Assembly: GCA_038232455.1 (NCBI GenBank)
Contig: JBBSHU010000003.1
Location: 3,105-67,104, forward strand
From: DATAQC01 sp038232455
Lineage (GTDB): Bacteria > Actinomycetota > Acidimicrobiia > Acidimicrobiales > AC-14
Direction: 5' to 3'
Length of the DNA: 64,000 bases
Shown piece after piece: positions 33,780 to 44,846 of the stretch (its first letter is position 1; each line of letters begins with the position of its first letter). A program made the position numbers and the translations under genes. Under the pieces are notes generated by a model. That model was not told the origin of the DNA and did not search any database. It saw nothing but the letters and a program-made list of their open reading frames with translations.

Positions 33780-33808
33780 TTGACCCCGCTGACGGGCATG
33801 CGTATATT
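33780..33808 (+). promoter_or_regulatory. Near-consensus sigma-70 promoter upstream of coxM
   Basis: TTGACC (33780-33785), a 17-nt spacer, then TATATT (33803-33808). This is the best housekeeping promoter seen in the window and lies 138 nt upstream of the coxM start, in the gap after coxE. It would drive the coxMSL structural genes separately from coxDE. Confidence 0.7.
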
Positions 33809-33946
33809 CGGCTTGTCAGTCTGCCGGACGCGAAGGAGGCATTGGCGGGCCAGCACGACGGTGAATCCCGCAGGGTGGAACCACCGCTGTCGCTTCTGTC
33901 TCTTGCGCCCGGCCCACGCCGGCGCTGTCCCTTTTTCGGAGGTGAG

Positions 33947-34816
33947 ATGTTCCCGGCCAACTTCGACTACGTCGCTCCCACCACGGTCAACGAGGCGGTG
34001 AAGCTCCTCGCTGAGCATGGCGAGGACGCCAAGGTCCTCGCCGGTGGCCAGAGCTTGATCCCCCTCATGAAGCTGCGATTCGCCGCCCCTCTGTTGCTCA
34101 TCGACATCAATCGCATTGAAGGTCTAGACGACATAACGCTCGACAAGGCCGGCACGCTGCGCATAGGCGCGCTGGTGCGCAACCGGGCCCTGGAGCGTTC
34201 CGACCTGCTGAAGAAGAAGTACCCGACGATGGCCGCCGCAGCGCCGCTCATTTCCGACCCGATCGTGCGAAACCAGGGCACCTTCGTCGGATCGCTCTGC
34301 CACGCCGACCCCCAGGGTGACTGGGGTTCGGTGATGCTCGCCCTCGGTGGCGAGATCGTGGCCCGCAGCACCAAGAGCACGCGCCGCATCCCCATCACCA
34401 AGTTCTTCGACGGCCCGTTCACCAGCGTGCTGCGGCCCGACGAACTGGCGGTGGGGGCTACCGTGGTCGACCCCGGCCCGAGGTCGTTCGGCACCTACCT
34501 GAAGCTGGAGCGCAAGGTCGGCGACTTCGCAACCGTCGGCGTGGCCGTGTTCGTGTCGACCGAGCGGGGCGTGGTGCGCCGGGCCGGCATCGGCCTCACC
34601 GGCGTGGGACCCGGCAACATCAAGGCCACCGAGGCCGAGCAGGCTCTGGTCGGCGCCCGCCTCAGTGCGAAGACGATTACCGAGGCCGCCCGACTGGCGG
34701 CCGCCGCCAGCGATCCCCAGACCGATGTTCGAGGAAGCGCAGACTATAAGCGCGACATAGTGCGGGTGTTCGTCGAGCGGGGCCTCACCCAATCCACGTC
34801 AGTCAAGGCTGCGTAG
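33947..34816 (+). CDS. coxM: Carbon monoxide dehydrogenase medium (FAD) subunit
   Basis: 289 residues. FAD-binding segments VLAGGQSLIPLMKLR and GTFVGSLCHADPQGDWGSVM identify the molybdo-hydroxylase flavoprotein subunit. It passes electrons from the CoxS iron-sulfur clusters toward the respiratory chain. GGAGG lies 5 nt before the ATG. Upstream is a consensus promoter; coxS begins 13 nt downstream. Confidence 0.95.
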   Translation: MFPANFDYVAPTTVNEAVKLLAEHGEDAKVLAGGQSLIPLMKLRFAAPLLLIDINRIEGLDDITLDKAGTLRIGALVRNRALERSDLLKKKYPTMAAAAPLISDPIVRNQGTFVGSLCHADPQGDWGSVMLALGGEIVARSTKSTRRIPITKFFDGPFTSVLRPDELAVGATVVDPGPRSFGTYLKLERKVGDFATVGVAVFVSTERGVVRRAGIGLTGVGPGNIKATEAEQALVGARLSAKTITEAARLAAAASDPQTDVRGSADYKRDIVRVFVERGLTQSTSVKAA

Positions 34817-34829
34817 GCGAGGAGAAGCG

Positions 34830-35327
34830 ATGACTCAGTTCAGCGTCACGGTCAACGGTCAGAAATGGGAGGACGACATCGAGGCCCGGTTGCTGCTCGT
34901 GCACTTCCTCCGGGACAATCTCGTTCTTCAGGGCACCCACGTCGGCTGCGACACCACGAGCTGCGGAGCCTGCACCGTCCTCGTCGACGGGCTGCCGGTC
35001 AAGTCCTGCACCATGTTTGCCGTCCAGACCGATGGGCGTGAGATCACCACCGTCGAAGGCCTGAAGCAGAACGGCGAGCTCGACCCCATCCAGGTCGGCT
35101 TCAAAGAGGAGCACGGCCTCCAGTGTGGGTTCTGCACCCCCGGGATGATGTTGGTGAGCAGGGCCCTCCTGGACGAGAACCCGGACCCGTCCGAGGAGGA
35201 GATCCGCTGGGCCCTGTCCGGCAATCTCTGCCGGTGCACGGGGTACCAGAACATAGTGAAGGCCGTGCAGCACGCGGCCGAGGCCATGAAACCCGAGCCC
35301 GAGCCCGCCCTGTCCCGCCGCAAGTAG
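34830..35327 (+). CDS. coxS: Carbon monoxide dehydrogenase small [2Fe-2S] subunit
   Basis: 165 residues binding two [2Fe-2S] clusters: the plant-ferredoxin type at C40, C45, C48 and C60, and the second at C99, C102, C134 and C136 (CGFCTPGM, LCRCTGYQNI). It relays electrons from the molybdenum centre of CoxL to FAD in CoxM. The end extends about ten Pro/Glu-rich residues beyond the usual family end. coxL starts 13 nt downstream. Confidence 0.97.
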   Translation: MTQFSVTVNGQKWEDDIEARLLLVHFLRDNLVLQGTHVGCDTTSCGACTVLVDGLPVKSCTMFAVQTDGREITTVEGLKQNGELDPIQVGFKEEHGLQCGFCTPGMMLVSRALLDENPDPSEEEIRWALSGNLCRCTGYQNIVKAVQHAAEAMKPEPEPALSRRK

Positions 35328-35340
35328 AGGAGACCCCTTC

Positions 35341-37710
<2,370 letters not shown>

Positions 37711-37719
37711 TCGTCGTTC

Positions 37720-38712
37720 GTGTCCGACCTCGAGGCCGATGAAGCCGGGCTTCGGCAACGACGGGAGGCCTTCGTGCGAGCGACGGTGGTCTGGACCCAC
37801 CGACCAGTGTCGGCCGCCCCCGGGGACAAGGCCATCGTCACGGCCGATGGTCGGCTGCGCGGGTGGGTGGGCGGATCGTGCGCCGAGCCGATCGTGGTGC
37901 GCGAGGCCCGGCGTGCCCTGGAGGCGGGCACACCTCGTCTGCTGCGCCTCGGGCCGGGCCAGGCGGTATGCGACGACGATGGCGTGGTGACGGCCCCGGT
38001 GAACTGCGCCAGCGAGGGATCGCTGCACGTCTTCCTGGAACCGGTCCTGCCGCCCCTCCATCTGGTCGTAGTCGGCCGCTCTCCGTTGACCCGCGCCCTG
38101 GTCGGCATGGCCGCCGTGCTCGGGTGGCGCACCGTCGTGGTCGAGCGTGACGACGACGACGCCGCCGACCTGTCGGAGCTCTCGGCCGCCGGTGGATCCA
38201 TCGTGACCGATCTCGACTTGGCCAAGGCTGAAGTCGATGCGTCGTCGTTCGTGGTGGTTGCCACCATGGGTCGCTACGACGAGGAAGCCCTGGAAGCGGC
38301 GCTGGCCACCGACGCCCGCCACATCGCACTGGTGGCCTCCAGCCGGCGCGCCGAGGTCGTGCTGGACGGTCTTCGGGCGTCGGGGGTCGCCGAGGACTGC
38401 CTGGTTCGGGTGAAGAGCCCGGCCGGCCTGGCCCTCGGCGACCTGAGTCACGAGGAGACGGCGGTGGCCATCCTGGCCGAGATCGTGCAGGTGCGGAACG
38501 TCCTACCGGGTCCTGGGACGACCGGCTCCGTGCCCGAACGCACTCCCGCCGACGCTGTGGCAGAGGCGGTCGACCCGGTATGCGCCATGACGGTGACGAT
38601 CGGCGCCACCTCCGTCCGCCTCGACCTCGGCGGTAACACGTACTGGTTCTGCGGCCGCGGCTGCCGTCGACGATTCGAGAGCGACCCCGACCGCTGGCTC
38701 GCGTCGCCATGA
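37720..38712 (+). CDS. XdhC-family protein fused to a YHS-like domain
   Basis: 330 residues. The first 265 or so form an XdhC/CoxI-type protein (GWVGGSCAEPIVVREARRAL, then a Rossmann fold LHLVVVGRSPLTRALVGMAA). A C-terminal Cys-rich module (DPVCAMTV...YWFCGRGCRRRFESDPDRW, about 285-328) is a YHS domain. XdhC proteins help insert the sulfurated molybdenum cofactor. The YHS part may bind copper or another metal, which would suit a Mo-Cu enzyme; that is inference. The linker carries the dispersed GSVPER repeat. It overlaps coxF by 4 nt. Confidence 0.85.
   Translation: MSDLEADEAGLRQRREAFVRATVVWTHRPVSAAPGDKAIVTADGRLRGWVGGSCAEPIVVREARRALEAGTPRLLRLGPGQAVCDDDGVVTAPVNCASEGSLHVFLEPVLPPLHLVVVGRSPLTRALVGMAAVLGWRTVVVERDDDDAADLSELSAAGGSIVTDLDLAKAEVDASSFVVVATMGRYDEEALEAALATDARHIALVASSRRAEVVLDGLRASGVAEDCLVRVKSPAGLALGDLSHEETAVAILAEIVQVRNVLPGPGTTGSVPERTPADAVAEAVDPVCAMTVTIGATSVRLDLGGNTYWFCGRGCRRRFESDPDRWLASP
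38522..38540 (+). repeat. Second locus of the GSVPER repeat
   Basis: CCGGCTCCGTGCCCGAACG is identical to the anti-sigma linker repeat at 9282-9300 and is read in the same frame (GSVPER). Here it lies between the XdhC and YHS domains, again in a protein linker. Two loci in 64 kb suggest a dispersed element. Confidence 0.7.
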
Positions 38713-39857
38713 GTGAGGTCGACGACGTCCTGGCTGCCCTCGCAGCACCTGGGGCCGAGGACATGGCGCTGGCCACGGTGGTCGGCGTGCAGGGCTCCAC
38801 GTACCGACGCGAGGGGGCACGCCTCGTGATACCCGCGACCGAGGGCGCGACCACGGTGGGCAACATCTCCGGAGGGTGCCTGGAAGGCGACGTGATCCTC
38901 GCGGCCCGGGCGGTTCTCGCGTCGGGGCGCCCGCAACTGCTTCACTTCGATCTCACCGCCGACGACGAGGCGGTCTGGGGGTGGGGCCTCGGCTGCAACG
39001 GAGCGATCGACGTGTTCGTCGAGCCTGCGGCGCGAGCGGCGCCGTTCGTCACCGCCATGGCCGCGGCCAGGGCCCAGCAGCGGCCCCTGGCTCTGGCCAC
39101 CGCCATCACCGGCCGTGCCGTCGGCTCCCGAATGGTGATCCACGCCGACGGCCGGCGCGAGGGAACGTTCGGCGCCACCGACGACGAGGTGGCGGTCCTC
39201 GCTCGAGAGGCCCTTGCATCCAGGCGTTCGTCCACCACGACCATCGCCGATGGCGCACGCGTGTTCGTGGAGGTCGTCGTCCCGCCCACCAGGTTGGTGG
39301 TCTGTGGCGCCGGCCACGACGCCATACCCCTCGTAGAGTTCGGTGCCCGTCTCGGCTGGCGGGTCGAGGTGGTCGACAACCGTCCGGCGTTGCTGACGGC
39401 CGACCGGTTTCCCCAGGCGGCCCGCTTCGTCCGATGCCCCCCTGTGCAGGCCGCCGGGGAGGTGGGCCCCGACGAACGCACCTGCGTGGTCTTGATGAGC
39501 CACAACTTCCTACGGGACAAGGACTATCTCCAGTCGTTCCTCGGGATATCGCTCGCGTACCTGGGCATTCTCGGCCCCCGGGTACGCCTCGACCGTCTCG
39601 TCGCCGAGCTCCGGGCCGAGGGCGTCGATGTCGATCCAGCCGATCTCGATCGGGTCTACGCCCCGGCCGGGCTTGACATCGGCGCCGAGGGGCCCGAGGA
39701 GATCGCCTGGGCCATCGTCAGCGAGATCCTGTGTGCGGGCAATGGGGCCCCGGCCGGGTCGCTGCGGGACCGACCTGGGCCCATCCATGCCGTAGCCGGG
39801 CTTCGTGTCCAGGGCGTCACAAATACCAACCCGGAGGAGCCCGCCGTTGCGTATTGA
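38709..39857 (+). CDS. coxF: XdhC/CoxF-family molybdenum cofactor maturation protein
   Basis: 382 residues: an N-terminal XdhC domain (GVQGSTYRREGARLVI, NISGGCLEGDVI, GWGLGCNGAIDVFVEP) and a C-terminal Rossmann domain (RLVVCGAGHDAIPLVEFGARLGW, TCVVLMSHNFLRDKDYL). It protects and inserts sulfurated molybdenum cofactor in cox enzymes. It overlaps the XdhC-YHS gene by ATGA and reads into the coxG start. Confidence 0.92.
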   Translation: MSEVDDVLAALAAPGAEDMALATVVGVQGSTYRREGARLVIPATEGATTVGNISGGCLEGDVILAARAVLASGRPQLLHFDLTADDEAVWGWGLGCNGAIDVFVEPAARAAPFVTAMAAARAQQRPLALATAITGRAVGSRMVIHADGRREGTFGATDDEVAVLAREALASRRSSTTTIADGARVFVEVVVPPTRLVVCGAGHDAIPLVEFGARLGWRVEVVDNRPALLTADRFPQAARFVRCPPVQAAGEVGPDERTCVVLMSHNFLRDKDYLQSFLGISLAYLGILGPRVRLDRLVAELRAEGVDVDPADLDRVYAPAGLDIGAEGPEEIAWAIVSEILCAGNGAPAGSLRDRPGPIHAVAGLRVQGVTNTNPEEPAVAY

Positions 39858-40305
39858 GAACCGTTTCACCGTGAAGCTCCCGGTCGACGAGACCTGGAAG
39901 GTGCTGTTCGACATCGAGGGCATCACTCCGTGCATGCCCGGTGCCGAGATCGACGAGATCACCGACGACGGGATCACCGGCTCGGTCAAAATCAAGCTCG
40001 GCGCCATCCGCGCCCACTTCAAGGGCACCGTGGCGTTCACCGAGATGAACGAGGAGGCGAACCGCATGGTCCTGCACGCGGTTGGCCGGGAGGCGAAGGG
40101 TCTGGGCAACGCCACCGCCGACGTCACCGTGGTGCTGGCGCCGACCGACTCGGGCACCGACGTGAGCATCGACGCCGAGGTCATGATCACGGGCAAGATC
40201 GTCCAGTACGGGCGAGGCGTCATCGTCGACGTCTCGGCCAAGCTGATCCGCCAATTCGTCGAGTGTCTCGAGGAAAGGCTGGCAGAAGAATGCAGGAGCG
40301 CCTGA
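39847..40305 (+). CDS. coxG: CoxG-family SRPBCC protein
   Basis: 152 residues of the CoxG/SRPBCC fold: RIENRFTVKLPVDETWKVL, ITPCMPGAEIDEI, and LRIGAI-like VKIKLGAIRAHFKGTVAF. CoxG is implicated in membrane attachment of CO dehydrogenase and electron delivery to quinone. The start is probably TTG at 39847, supported by GGAGGAG about 8 nt upstream; no ATG or GTG is suitably placed. Usual members carry a C-terminal membrane segment, and this one ends after the domain. It overlaps coxF and mocA. Confidence 0.85.
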   Translation: MRIENRFTVKLPVDETWKVLFDIEGITPCMPGAEIDEITDDGITGSVKIKLGAIRAHFKGTVAFTEMNEEANRMVLHAVGREAKGLGNATADVTVVLAPTDSGTDVSIDAEVMITGKIVQYGRGVIVDVSAKLIRQFVECLEERLAEECRSA

Positions 40306-40916
40306 TCGGCGATCCGTCGGTGGTCGTGGGCATCGTCCTCGGGGCCGGGGCCTCGAAGCGGCTCGGTCGGCCCAAGCAGACTCTGCCCTTCGGTGATACG
40401 ACCTTGTTGGGCTGGACCCTGCGCAATGTCGAGGCGTCGGCCGTCGATCGGGTGGTTCTCGTGATCGGTGGAGCAGCCGACGACGTGCTGGTTGGCCTGG
40501 CGCCGGCCCGGGCAGAGGTCGTCCGCAGCGACGCCTACGCCACGGGGTGCGCGTCGTCCCTTCTTGCCGGCCTAAAAGCCGCCGGGGCCTGTGACGCGGT
40601 GATGCTCCTCCTCGGTGACATGCCCGGCGTGGACGCAGCGACGATCGACGAGGTGCGTACCGACTGGATTCACCGCCGGTCGTGGGGGGCGGTGACGAAC
40701 TACCAGGGGGCTCTGGGCCACCCGTTCATATTCGGCGCCGAAGCCTTCGGAGCCCTGCGTGACCTTCACGGCGACAAGGCGGTCTGGAAGCTCCTCGAGG
40801 AACACCCCGACTTCGTGCGCACTATCCCCGTCGACCGGGTCCTGCCACTCGACGTGGACACGTGGGACGACTATGAAGCAATACTCAGAAACGTGCTAGA
40901 CCGTCCGCTTCGGTGA
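40290..40916 (+). CDS. mocA: Molybdenum cofactor cytidylyltransferase (MocA-like)
   Basis: 208 residues of the nucleotidyltransferase fold: VVGIVLGAGASKRLGRPKQT with the GxGxSxRxGxPK signature, MLLLGDMPGVDAATID with the catalytic DMP, and GALGHPFIFG. It converts molybdopterin to the cytosine dinucleotide form used by CO dehydrogenase; NTP choice (CTP rather than GTP) is inferred from the LGRPKQ type and cox context. It overlaps coxG by 16 nt and moaA by 4 nt. Confidence 0.9.
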   Translation: MQERLIGDPSVVVGIVLGAGASKRLGRPKQTLPFGDTTLLGWTLRNVEASAVDRVVLVIGGAADDVLVGLAPARAEVVRSDAYATGCASSLLAGLKAAGACDAVMLLLGDMPGVDAATIDEVRTDWIHRRSWGAVTNYQGALGHPFIFGAEAFGALRDLHGDKAVWKLLEEHPDFVRTIPVDRVLPLDVDTWDDYEAILRNVLDRPLR

Positions 40917-41959
40917 CCGAGCATCCCGATGCTCAGGAAGCGGCCGCGAACATGACCGTATCGGACACATTGGGCCGGCCGGTCCGGGACCTCCGCATCT
41001 CGGTCACCGACCGATGCAATTTCCGCTGCACGTACTGCATGCCCAAGGAGATCTTTCACCGCGACTACGAGTTCCTGGCCCGGGAAGCGCTGCTCAGCTT
41101 CGAGGAGATCGACCGGGTGGCCCGCTCGTTCGTGCGTCATGGCGTACGCAAGCTTCGCCTCACGGGTGGGGAGCCGCTCCTGCGCAAAGGAATTGAGGCG
41201 CTCATCGCCAAGCTGGTCGGGATTCCCGATCTCGACGACCTTACGCTGACTACCAACGGCGCATTGCTGGGCCGCAAAGCCCAGGATCTGGCCGCGGCCG
41301 GGCTTCGCCGGGTCACCGTGAGCCTCGACTCGATGGACGACGCCGTGTTCTCGGCCATGAACGAAGTGAGCTTCGGGGTGCGGGCGGTGCTCGAGGGGAT
41401 CGCCGCTGCCGCCCAAGCCGGCCTCACCCCCATCAAGATCAACATGGTGGTGAAGCGGGGGGTCAACGAACGTTCGATCCTCGACATGGCCCGGCATTTC
41501 AAAGGCTCCGGGCACACCCTGCGATTTATCGAGTACATGGACGTCGGCACGACCAATGGCTGGCGACTCGACGAGGTGATCCCGGCCCGGGCCATCGTCG
41601 AGGCGCTGGACCGAGAGTTCGGAATAGAACCGCTGGACTCTTCCTACCGGGGCGAAGTGGCCCAGCGGTGGCGTTATCGAGACGGCACGGGGGAGGTGGG
41701 CGTCATCGCCTCGGTCACCGAACCGTTCTGCGGTGACTGCACCCGGGCTCGCCTGTCGGCCGAAGGTGTCGTCTACACCTGCCTATTTGCTACGCACGGG
41801 ACCGACCTGCGCCAGGTAGTGCGGGCAGGTGCGAGCGCCGCGGTACTCGACGAAGCGGTGTCCGGGCTGTGGAGGAGCCGTGCCGACCGGTACTCCGAGA
41901 CCAGGTCGTCACAGACCTGCGGCATCGACAAGGTCGAGATGAGCTACCTCGGTGGCTGA
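40913..41959 (+). CDS. moaA: GTP 3',8-cyclase MoaA
   Basis: 348 residues. Radical-SAM motif CNFRCTYC (C35, C39, C42) near the N-terminus, RLTGGEPLLR, and the C-terminal second cluster cysteines (FCGDCTRARLS and YTCLFA). It makes the first intermediate of molybdopterin from GTP. The usual C-terminal GG is present (SYLGG). GTGA overlap with mocA implies one operon. A short remnant resembling the sixA end follows the stop. Confidence 0.96.
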   Translation: MTEHPDAQEAAANMTVSDTLGRPVRDLRISVTDRCNFRCTYCMPKEIFHRDYEFLAREALLSFEEIDRVARSFVRHGVRKLRLTGGEPLLRKGIEALIAKLVGIPDLDDLTLTTNGALLGRKAQDLAAAGLRRVTVSLDSMDDAVFSAMNEVSFGVRAVLEGIAAAAQAGLTPIKINMVVKRGVNERSILDMARHFKGSGHTLRFIEYMDVGTTNGWRLDEVIPARAIVEALDREFGIEPLDSSYRGEVAQRWRYRDGTGEVGVIASVTEPFCGDCTRARLSAEGVVYTCLFATHGTDLRQVVRAGASAAVLDEAVSGLWRSRADRYSETRSSQTCGIDKVEMSYLGG

Positions 41960-42031
41960 CCAGCGGGGGACCGGTTCGACATGGCGCCACCGGGATAGTT
42001 CCCACTCGGGCGGAGGTATCGTTCCCCCCGA

Positions 42032-43561
42032 ATGCGAATCGCCGCCTTCGACCTGGGGACCAACTCGTTCCACCTCCTTGTCGTCGACGCGCATCCCGAC
42101 GGAACCTTCGCCCCCCTCGTGCGGGAGAAGGAGATGCTGCGACTCGGCGACGTCGTCAGCCACGAGGGTCGGATCAGCGAGGCGGCCATGGCGCGCGCGG
42201 TCAACACCGTGCGTCGGTTCCGCACCCAGGCCGAGGGAGTCGACAGCGACGACGTGGTGGCTTGTGCCACCAGCGCCATTCGCGAGGCCGACAACGGTGG
42301 CGAGCTGGTGGACCGGATCAAGTCGGAGGCCGGCGTCCGGGTCACGGTGATCAGCGGTATCGAAGAGGCCCGGCTGATCTTCGAGGCCATCCGGGCCAGT
42401 GTCGTCATCGACCCGGGACCGGCCCTGTGCCTCGACCTCGGCGGCGGGAGCCTGGAGCTCATGGTCGGCGACACGTTGGGCCTGCGTTGGGCGTCGAGCG
42501 TGAAGCTGGGTGCGGCCCGACTCACCGCCGAGCTGGTGGGTGCCGACCCGCTGTCGGACGAGGACGTTCGGCGGCTCAGGGAGCGCGTCACTTCGATCCT
42601 GGCGCCACTGGCTGACGAGGTCGTCCCCCTGCACCCGACCATGGCGGTGGGCACGAGCGGCACGTTCATGGCTCTGGCCCGGATGGTGGCAGCTCGGCGC
42701 CCGGGCGGCATCCCCACCTCCGTCAACCAGCTCAGCTTCAGCCGCGACGAGCTCCTGGCCGTCCACGACCAGATCATCAGGCTGTCGGCCGCCGACCGGG
42801 CCCGCCTGCCCGGCCTCGACGCCCGCCGGGCCGACATCATCCCCGCCGGGTCGGTGCTGCTGGTCACCGCCATGGAGCTGTTCGGCTTCGACGAGCTCAC
42901 CGTGAGCGAGTGGGCGTTGCGCGAGGGCATCGTCCTCGACAGCATCAAGCGCCATGACGACGCCGACTGGAGCGGCGACCCACGGGCTATCCGCCTTTCG
43001 TCGGTGTTACGGCTGGCTCGGGGCTGCAACTGGGACGAGGGCCACAGTCGCCAGGTGACCCGGCTGGCCCTCGACCTGTTCGATCACACGCTGACCCTGC
43101 ACGGTCTCACCGCGGCCGACCGGGAGCTTCTCGAGCACGCCAGCCTGCTGCACGACATCGGCGAACACGTCGCCACCGAGTCCCACCACAAGCACACCGC
43201 CTACCTGGTCCAGCACGGCCGACTGCGGGGGTTCTCGCCCGACGAGGTCACCGAAGTGGCGACCCTGGCGCGCTATCACCGCGGTGGGGATCCCCGACCT
43301 TCGTCGGACGGCATGGCCGGCGTGGCCGCCACCCGCCGCGACAGCGTGTCCCGACTGGCCGCCCTGTTGCGGGTCGCCGACGGACTGGACCGGCGCCGGG
43401 CTGCGGCGGTCGGCGGGATCGAGGTGGACCTTGACATCACGCGGGTGCGGATACACGTGCGCTCCGACGACGACATCGACGTCGACCTGTGGGGCGGCCG
43501 CCGCAAGCGCGAGCTCTTCGAGCGTCTCTTCGACCGCCGCCTGGAGCTCGTCCGCGGTTGA
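42032..43561 (+). CDS. Ppx/GppA-type exopolyphosphatase with HD domain
   Basis: 509 residues. The actin-like ASKHA core (about 1-300) shows FDLGTNSFHLLVVD, the ATSAIREADNG segment, and LDLGGGSLELMVGD. The C-terminal HD-like part has LLHDIGEHVATESHHKHTAYL and RYHRGG. This architecture hydrolyses polyphosphate or pppGpp. With ppk and two CHAD genes about 15-20 kb away it fits polyphosphate turnover. CGGAGG precedes the ATG. Confidence 0.92.
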   Translation: MRIAAFDLGTNSFHLLVVDAHPDGTFAPLVREKEMLRLGDVVSHEGRISEAAMARAVNTVRRFRTQAEGVDSDDVVACATSAIREADNGGELVDRIKSEAGVRVTVISGIEEARLIFEAIRASVVIDPGPALCLDLGGGSLELMVGDTLGLRWASSVKLGAARLTAELVGADPLSDEDVRRLRERVTSILAPLADEVVPLHPTMAVGTSGTFMALARMVAARRPGGIPTSVNQLSFSRDELLAVHDQIIRLSAADRARLPGLDARRADIIPAGSVLLVTAMELFGFDELTVSEWALREGIVLDSIKRHDDADWSGDPRAIRLSSVLRLARGCNWDEGHSRQVTRLALDLFDHTLTLHGLTAADRELLEHASLLHDIGEHVATESHHKHTAYLVQHGRLRGFSPDEVTEVATLARYHRGGDPRPSSDGMAGVAATRRDSVSRLAALLRVADGLDRRRAAAVGGIEVDLDITRVRIHVRSDDDIDVDLWGGRRKRELFERLFDRRLELVRG

Positions 43562-43595
43562 CGGCTCCAAAGACGCAGGCCGGACCTACGATCGG

Positions 43596-44840
43596 ATGAT
43601 CAGCGAGCCCCGGAGCGACGCGGAAGGAGGCTGGCAGCCTCTGCGCCGGTCGCCCCGGCCCCGGGCCCGGATCAGTGGGACGCCCTTCGCCCGCTTGGCC
43701 ACGGCCCATGTGCTGGCCATTGCCGGGGACACGCTCGTCACCATGGCCCTGGCCGGGTCGCTGTTCTTCTCCATCTCCCCCGGGGCAGCCAAGAACCGGG
43801 TGGCGTTGTACCTGCTGCTGACGATGGCGCCCTTCGCAGTGGTGGCCCCCCTGCTGGGCCCCGTCCTCGACCGCAGCCGCCGCGGGCGGCGCATGATGCT
43901 GATCGCCTGCAACGCGGGGCGGGCGGTGGTCTGCCTCTTCATGGCCCGCCACGTCCAGGGTCTCCTGCTGTTCCCCGAGGCGTTCGTCGTGCTCGTGCTG
44001 TCGAAGGCCTACTCGGTCACCAAGAGCGCCCTCGTGCCCAACACCGTGGCCGACGAGCACGGCCTGGTCGAGGCCAACTCCCGCCTGGCCGTGCTCGGCG
44101 TGGTCGCAGGCTTCGTCGCGGCCGTTCCCGGCCTCGCTGTCCTCAAGATCGGTTTCCTCGGCGCTCCGTGGGTCCTGCGTCTGTCGACGGTGGCTTTCGC
44201 CGGTGCCGCTGTAGCCGGCTTCCGCCTGGTGCGACCGCCCGGCGGCGGCGCCCCCCTGGTCAGCGTGGCCGAGGAGAAGGCCGAGCTACGGGCCGCCACC
44301 ATCCGCCTCTCGGTGGCGGCCATGGCTGCGCTGCGGGCGGCCGTCGGGTTCCTGGTCTTCCTCACCGCCTTCGCCCTCCGCCGTGACGGGGCCCCGGCAT
44401 GGTGGTTCGGCGTGGTGATCGGCGCCAGCATGGCGGGCTCGTTCGTGGGTGCCGCGGTGGCGCCGCGCCTGCGCAAGGAGGTTGCCGAGGAGCGGATCCT
44501 CGCCGCCTCGTTGTTGGCGGTCGCCGCCGTCGGTCTGGTGGCCGCCTATGTGGGCGGACGGGCCAGCATTGCCGCCCTCGCCGCCGTGCTCGGCGCCGGA
44601 GCAGGGGCGGGCAAGCTGGCGTTCGACAGCATCGTGCAGCGCGACGCCCCTGATGCCGTTCGGGGCCGGACCTTCGCTCGTTTCGAGACGCGCTTCCAGC
44701 TCGTCTGGGTGATCGGCGCGGCCATCCCCGTCGTCATCCCCGTGCCCAGCCGGTGGGGGATGGCGCTCATCGCTGTGGGGTGCGGGGCGGCATTGGTGGT
44801 GTACGAGGCCGGCCTGCGCGCCGTCCGCGGCAGCGAATAG
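43596..44840 (+). CDS. MFS-type transporter, substrate unknown
   Basis: 414 residues with about eleven or twelve hydrophobic segments. An MFS-style loop after the second helix pair reads LDRSRRGRRMMLIACNAGRA. A hydrophilic N-terminus of about 25 residues precedes the first helix. It resembles actinobacterial MFS exporters of macrolide/DUF-type proteins, but no substrate can be named. It converges closely on the DUF2342 gene, 6 nt between stops. Confidence 0.8.
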   Translation: MISEPRSDAEGGWQPLRRSPRPRARISGTPFARLATAHVLAIAGDTLVTMALAGSLFFSISPGAAKNRVALYLLLTMAPFAVVAPLLGPVLDRSRRGRRMMLIACNAGRAVVCLFMARHVQGLLLFPEAFVVLVLSKAYSVTKSALVPNTVADEHGLVEANSRLAVLGVVAGFVAAVPGLAVLKIGFLGAPWVLRLSTVAFAGAAVAGFRLVRPPGGGAPLVSVAEEKAELRAATIRLSVAAMAALRAAVGFLVFLTAFALRRDGAPAWWFGVVIGASMAGSFVGAAVAPRLRKEVAEERILAASLLAVAAVGLVAAYVGGRASIAALAAVLGAGAGAGKLAFDSIVQRDAPDAVRGRTFARFETRFQLVWVIGAAIPVVIPVPSRWGMALIAVGCGAALVVYEAGLRAVRGSE

Positions 44841-44846
44841 CTCCGG

